Assembly: GCF_004345365.1 (NCBI RefSeq)
Contig: NZ_SLVF01000009.1
Location: forward strand, 345,480 to 409,479
Source: Kribbella sp. VKM Ac-2568
GTDB lineage: Bacteria > Actinomycetota > Actinomycetes > Propionibacteriales > Kribbellaceae
Direction of reading: 5' to 3'
Length of the DNA: 64,000 nucleotides
Below the pieces are notes generated by a model, which saw only the letters and a list, made by a program, of their open reading frames with translations, ran no database searches and was not told the origin of the DNA. The position numbers were made by a program, and so were the translations under genes. Position 1 is the stretch's first letter, and each line of letters begins with the position of its first letter. Below, piece after piece: positions 60,485 through 64,000 of the stretch.

Positions 60485-61108
60485 TCAGCCGGTAAATTCG
60501 TTGACGCCGAGGGCGAAGTCCCAGTGGCCAACCCCGTTGCCGGCGAGGCCCATCGTGACCAGGCCCATTCCTTCCAGCCAGTGCGCCATTTTCAGGTCGC
60601 CGACATCCAGCGGGCGCAGCCCGAGGCTCTCGATGAATGCCGCTACGCCCGCCTTGGCCTGCGCATTGTCTCCAGCGATGAAGACGTTGGGTCGGCCCTT
60701 CTCCAGGACATTCCGGAAGATGGTGTTGAAGGCCTTCACCACGCTGGCGCTGGCCGGGGCCACCTTGGCGACTTCCTGCGCGATCGAGGTCTCCTCGCTG
60801 TGGGCCAGTCCGTCGAACGTGGCGTTGAATGGGTTGCTGATGTCGACGATGACCTTGCCCGCGAGGGCGTCTCCGTACTCGGCGACGACCGGAACGACAC
60901 CGTCGTACAACAGGGCCGTGATGACGATGTCCCCGGCCGGGGTGGCGCCCCACTTGCCCGTCGTCGCGCCGCCGCCCAGAGCCTTGGCCAGGTCATCGGC
61001 CTTGGACTGATCGCGTCCCATGACCTCGACGGTGTTGCCGCCCGCCACCGCGAGCGTGCCGATGGTGCGGGCCATGTTCCCCGTACCGATGAGGGTGATG
61101 CTGCTCAT
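60485..61108 (-). CDS. NADPH-dependent F420 reductase-like protein
   Basis: The product is 207 residues from ATG 61108. N-terminal Rossmann fold SSITLIGTGNMARTIGTLAV, then GDIVITALLYDGVVPVVAEY, KVIVDISNPFNATFDGL, KAFNTIFRNVLEKGRPNVFI and LDVGDLKMAHWLEGMGLVTM. The NAD(P)-binding F420 oxidoreductase (FNO-like) family includes many proteins of unproven F420 use. Read 72 nt after the SDR gene, same strand. Confidence 0.87.
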   Translation of the reverse strand: MSSITLIGTGNMARTIGTLAVAGGNTVEVMGRDQSKADDLAKALGGGATTGKWGATPAGDIVITALLYDGVVPVVAEYGDALAGKVIVDISNPFNATFDGLAHSEETSIAQEVAKVAPASASVVKAFNTIFRNVLEKGRPNVFIAGDNAQAKAGVAAFIESLGLRPLDVGDLKMAHWLEGMGLVTMGLAGNGVGHWDFALGVNEFTG

Positions 61109-61180
61109 GAGGTGTGCTTCCTGTTCGTTGTAGCGACTGGGTTGTTGTGGGGTGTGCCGGCGGCATTCCTGGTGTGTGGT

Positions 61181-61915
61181 TCAGATGGCGGTGGTGCCGC
61201 CGTCGGTGACCAGTTCCAGGCCGTTGACGTAGCTGGAGTCGTCGGAGGCGAGGAACAGGGCGACGGTGGCGACTTCTTCGGGGCGGCCCATCTTTCCGCG
61301 GGGGATGAGGGACTCGAATGCGGCCTTGGTTGCCTCGTCGAACAGTTCTTCCTGTTTGGCGGTGGCGACCTGGCCGGGGGTCAGGACGTTGACCCGGATC
61401 TTGCGGTCGCGCAGTTCGTTGAGCCAGACGCGGGCCCAGGCCTGCTGGACGGCTTTGCTTCCCGCGTAGAGGCTCCAGCCGGGGAAGGCGCCGAGGGAGG
61501 CGTTGGATCCGGTCATGAAGATCGAGCCGTTGTCGTTGATCAGTGGCAGTGCCTTCTGCACGGTGAACAGGGTGCCGCGCGCGTTGAGCCAGAAGGCGCG
61601 GTGGAACTGTTCCTCGGTGATCTCGCCGAGGACGGCGGGTTCGCCCATCCCGGCGCTGGCCCACAGCACGTCGATCGAGCCCTTTTCCCGCTTGACGGTG
61701 TCGTACAAGCGGTCCAGGTCGTCCAGTTCGGCCGCGTCACCCTGGACGGCGGTGACGTTGCGGCCGATCAGCTTGACGGCGTCGTCCAGTGCTTCCTGCC
61801 GCCGGGCCTGGATGAAGACGTGCGCTCCTTCCTCGACGAACAGTTTGGCGCCGGCTAGTGCCATGCCGGTGGATCCGCCGGTGATCACCGCTACCTTGCC
61901 ATCGAGCTTTCCCAC
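61181..61915 (-). CDS. SDR family oxidoreductase
   Basis: The product is 244 residues from ATG 61915 (MGKLDGKVAVITGGSTGMAL). NAD loop TGGSTGMA, DVLWASAGMG in place of NNAG, FMTGSNASLGAFPGW with the catalytic Ser, LYAGSKAVQQAW with Tyr and Lys, and YVNGLELVTDGGTTAI. First gene of the minus-strand series, divergent from the LysR gene. Confidence 0.92.
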   Translation of the reverse strand: MGKLDGKVAVITGGSTGMALAGAKLFVEEGAHVFIQARRQEALDDAVKLIGRNVTAVQGDAAELDDLDRLYDTVKREKGSIDVLWASAGMGEPAVLGEITEEQFHRAFWLNARGTLFTVQKALPLINDNGSIFMTGSNASLGAFPGWSLYAGSKAVQQAWARVWLNELRDRKIRVNVLTPGQVATAKQEELFDEATKAAFESLIPRGKMGRPEEVATVALFLASDDSSYVNGLELVTDGGTTAI

Positions 61916-62189
61916 GATTGGTGTGCCTGCTTTCTGGAGCTGGATAGGAGGTCACGCCCACCCGTCGTCAACGGTTGTCGTCGATGCCGTCGAATGACGC
62001 GATGGGCCTGGTCCAAATCATGAAGTATTCATTCTGATTCTGGGCCTGCTATCAAGTCCCGAATTTTGCTACCGAATTTGCTTTGGCCCCATCAGCTACT
62101 TATTAAGGTTGCCATTGGCCCGAATTGGTGTCCAAGACTTCTTTCAGCCGTGGTGATACCTTGGAGGCATCACCGGACCGGGAGGTGCC
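61916..62189. promoter_or_regulatory. LysR-type divergent control region with CCGAATT repeats
   Basis: This 274-nt AT-richer gap separates the SDR and LysR starts. CCGAATT occurs at 62059, 62072 and 62120, the first two as near-direct repeats (CCGAATTTTGCT / CCGAATTTGCT). Runs such as ATGAAGTATTCATTCTGATT are candidate promoter elements. It is the expected location of the LysR operator. Confidence 0.5.
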
Positions 62190-63083
62190 ATGGATCTGGA
62201 CTTGCGCAAACTGCGCTACTTCCTCGCCGTCGCCGACCGGTTGCACTTCGGCCGCGCCGCTGACGAGCTGCATATCGCGCAGCCGGCGCTCAGCCGCCAG
62301 ATCCGCGCGCTGGAACAGGATCTCGGCGCCTCGCTGTTCACCAGGAATCGCCACGGCGTGGTGCTGACCGACGCCGGCCGACAACTGCTGGCCGACGCCG
62401 GTCCGCTGCTCGCCTCCGCGGACGCGGTCCGCCGCCGGGTGACCGTGGCTGCCCACGGCAGCCGGCGGCTGGCGGTCGGCTTCCGGACCGGCATCCCGGT
62501 CATCCCGGCGGCCCGGGCGTTTGAGGCCCGCCATCCGGACGTGGCCGTAGACGTGCAGCGGATCGAATGGGACGACCAGGCCCCGATGCTGCTCGACGGC
62601 CGCATCGACGTCGGCTATGTGCGGCTGCCCATCGACGAGACCGGCCTGCGCGTGATCCCGCTGTACACCGAGCCGCTCATGGTGGTGCTGCCCGCAGGCC
62701 ACCGGTTGGCCGGCAAGGAGGAGGTCACCGAGGCCGATCTAGCCGGTGAGCCGCTGGTCTGGCATGCCGACCCGAGCACGCATCTCACCAGGCGCCCGCA
62801 CCCCGACTCCGGGCTCCGGGTGCGCGGCGTGGAGGAGAAACTCGAGCACGTCGCGGCCGGCCGGGGCATCTCGTTCGTGGCGCGTTCGGAGACACTGTTC
62901 TACTCACGTCCGGACATCAGCTACGTACCCATCCCGGAACTCGCGCCCGACCAGGTGTGCCTAGCAATGGCGGCATCGCGCACCTCGCCGCTGGCCGAGG
63001 ACTTCTTCACCGCGGCGCAAGCGACGGCCGAGATCACGGCAGAATGTGGAAACTATGAGGCTTATTCAGGCGGCCAAGCCTAA
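62190..63083 (+). CDS. LysR-family transcriptional regulator
   Basis: The product is 297 residues from ATG 62190, preceded by GGGAGG. HTH: LDLRKLRYFLAVADRLHFGR, AADELHIAQPALSRQIRALE, QDLGASLFTRNRHGVVLTDA. The periplasmic-binding-like effector domain follows. It probably controls the divergent SDR/F420-reductase-like genes. Confidence 0.94.
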   Translation: MDLDLRKLRYFLAVADRLHFGRAADELHIAQPALSRQIRALEQDLGASLFTRNRHGVVLTDAGRQLLADAGPLLASADAVRRRVTVAAHGSRRLAVGFRTGIPVIPAARAFEARHPDVAVDVQRIEWDDQAPMLLDGRIDVGYVRLPIDETGLRVIPLYTEPLMVVLPAGHRLAGKEEVTEADLAGEPLVWHADPSTHLTRRPHPDSGLRVRGVEEKLEHVAAGRGISFVARSETLFYSRPDISYVPIPELAPDQVCLAMAASRTSPLAEDFFTAAQATAEITAECGNYEAYSGGQA

Positions 63084-63116
63084 AGCTGCTGTGGACTGCC
63101 GAAATGAGCTGCAAGC

Positions 63117-63315
63117 TCAGTTGCTCGGATACCGACACTCGCGTTCAAGCTGGGCATCGGAGGCCCTGTCGGCTATGTATGTCGTCCAGTCGGTTTTGGC
63201 TTGACGTGTCCACTGGATGGCGGTGCTGATATTGATATCGGCGAGGTCAGCCAGGATCGTGGCCGGGAGGTTTGCTGGCTCTTCACAGTTGAGGGTGTAG
63301 CGCTGGTCGGCGCGT
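63117..63315 (-). pseudogene. C-terminal fragment of a tyrosine-type integrase/recombinase
   Basis: On the minus strand the open frame ends NLPATILADLADINISTAIQ, WTRQAKTDWTTYIADRA, resembling the C-terminal tail of actinobacterial tyrosine recombinases (Lp-x-x-lLAdLlgI...TA.rW...A.rDW..Y.A.R). The catalytic R-H-R-Y part is not present; upstream sequence runs into the ISL3 left end. A remnant of a mobile element. Confidence 0.6.
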
Positions 63316-63331
63316 CGGTGGCCGGGTAGGT

Positions 63332-63386
63332 GTCGAGGTCTCCTGATGATGGGGGTTCCTACGCCGCCCATCCAGAAGACCTCGAC
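63332..63386. repeat. 10-bp inverted repeat at the left end of an ISL3-like element
   Basis: GTCGAGGTCT (63332-63341) and AGACCTCGAC (63377-63386) are perfect inverted repeats, the second ending immediately before the transposase GTG. Such structures sit at the left end of ISL3-family elements and may also regulate transposase translation. Confidence 0.6.
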
Positions 63387-63998
63387 GTGCCTGACGCTAC
63401 CTTCACCAGCCCTGATCTGACCACGTTTGCCCGCCTTGATGAGCTCGGCCTCGAAGTCACCGGACAGCGCCTCGAACCAGACCGGGCGGTCCTGGCCTGC
63501 AGGGTCGTCGACCCCGACGGGTCGTTGGATAGGTGTCGTCGTTGCGGGTGCGAGGGCCTGGCGCGTGACACGGTGGTGCGGCGGGTGGCGCACGAGCCGC
63601 TCGGGTGGCGACCTACGACGCTGGAAGTGCGGGTCTGCCGATACCGGTGCAGCGGGTGCGGGCACGTGTGGCGCCAAGACACGTCCAAGGTGGCTGAGCC
63701 GCGGGCGAAGCTGTCGCGCCGGGGTTTGCGGTGGGCGCTGGAAGGGATCGTCGTCCAGCACCTCACCGTGGCCCGCGTGGCCGAGGGGCTTGGGGTGTCG
63801 TGGAACACCGCGAACGACGCTGTCCTTGCCGAAGGCAAGCGTGTCCTCATCGACGATCCGGGCCGGTTCGACGGCGTGGCCGTGATCGGCGTGGATGAGC
63901 ACGTGGTGCGCCACGAGGCGCTGTTGTTTCGGATGGAGGTGAGAGACCTGCATCGCTCGGCCGTCGTAGCGGTCGGGTGGAAGCTGGCGGCAGCCTGA
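63387..63998 (+). pseudogene. ISL3-family transposase, N-terminal part
   Basis: From GTG 63387: zinc finger CRRCGCEGLARDTVV and CRYRCSGCGHVWRQ, a helix-turn-helix (VVQHLTVARVAEGLGVSWNT), and the start of the DDE domain, VAVIGVDEHV near residue 170. The sequence then leaves the family consensus and stops at 63996, so most of the catalytic domain is missing. Either truncated here or interrupted; sequence beyond the window would decide. Confidence 0.8.
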
Positions 63999-64000
63999 TC

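Noticed and set aside
61916..62189. Riboswitch in the long SDR/LysR gap
   Set aside because: No conserved riboswitch core or terminator-antiterminator pair is visible; the repeats fit a LysR operator better.

Overview
The window is very GC-rich (about 70% by eye) with dense, often overlapping genes, frequent GTG starts and strong GGAGG-type ribosome binding sites. It carries SsbB-like, EttA, DynA/DynB-like, DUF5130, group II truncated globin and F420-dependent reductase-like genes. Together these indicate an Actinomycetota chromosome. A Propionibacteriales genus such as Kribbella would fit, but that placement is inference.

Layout. (1) 1-15.6 kb: the edge of an extracellular contractile injection system (eCIS) locus. 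Reading on the minus strand from 8.4 kb are a DUF4255/Afp16-like tail terminator, an Afp15-like AAA+ ATPase, an Hsp70 ATPase domain fused through a membrane segment to a YVTN beta-propeller, and a large helical protein cut by the window edge. Beside them lie an Ig/Fn3/SPOR-like membrane protein, two divergent genes that begin with nearly the same zinc ribbon, two dynamin-like GTPases and a LuxR-type regulator. Sheath, tube and baseplate genes are not in the window and would lie beyond base 1. (2) 15.7-24.9 kb: housekeeping and accessory genes, namely an acetyltransferase, DUF5130, a secreted M15-like protein, malQ, a Tat lipoprotein GDPD-like protein, MscS, OsmC and globin, plus a decayed chitin-active LPMO gene. 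(3) 24.9-40.8 kb: lipid and acyl-CoA genes (thioesterases, FabG-like, MaoC, SDR, thiolase, acyl-CoA dehydrogenase with TetR), a duplicated GNAT pair, a four-gene ABC-2 transporter operon, a WYL regulator, YceI and MarR. (4) 40.8-56 kb: an SGNH hydrolase remnant, an FAD monooxygenase with MarR, VOC, M48 peptidase, ettA, ssb, SRPBCC, an ADP-ribosylglycohydrolase remnant, a second dynamin pair (one member with about 600 acidic, Ala-rich residues) and PrsW. (5) 56.2-64 kb: tRNA-Arg(UCU) followed by island-like DNA: a BNR-repeat protein, an IS481 remnant, intact and broken copies of F420-type reductases, SDRs, a LysR regulator, a tyrosine recombinase tail and an ISL3 transposase fragment.

The most unusual part is region 1, where injection-machine assembly genes sit with a chaperone-propeller chimera, membrane-remodelling GTPases and zinc-ribbon adaptors. 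A second theme is decay: several genes survive only as ends, with the middle deleted.
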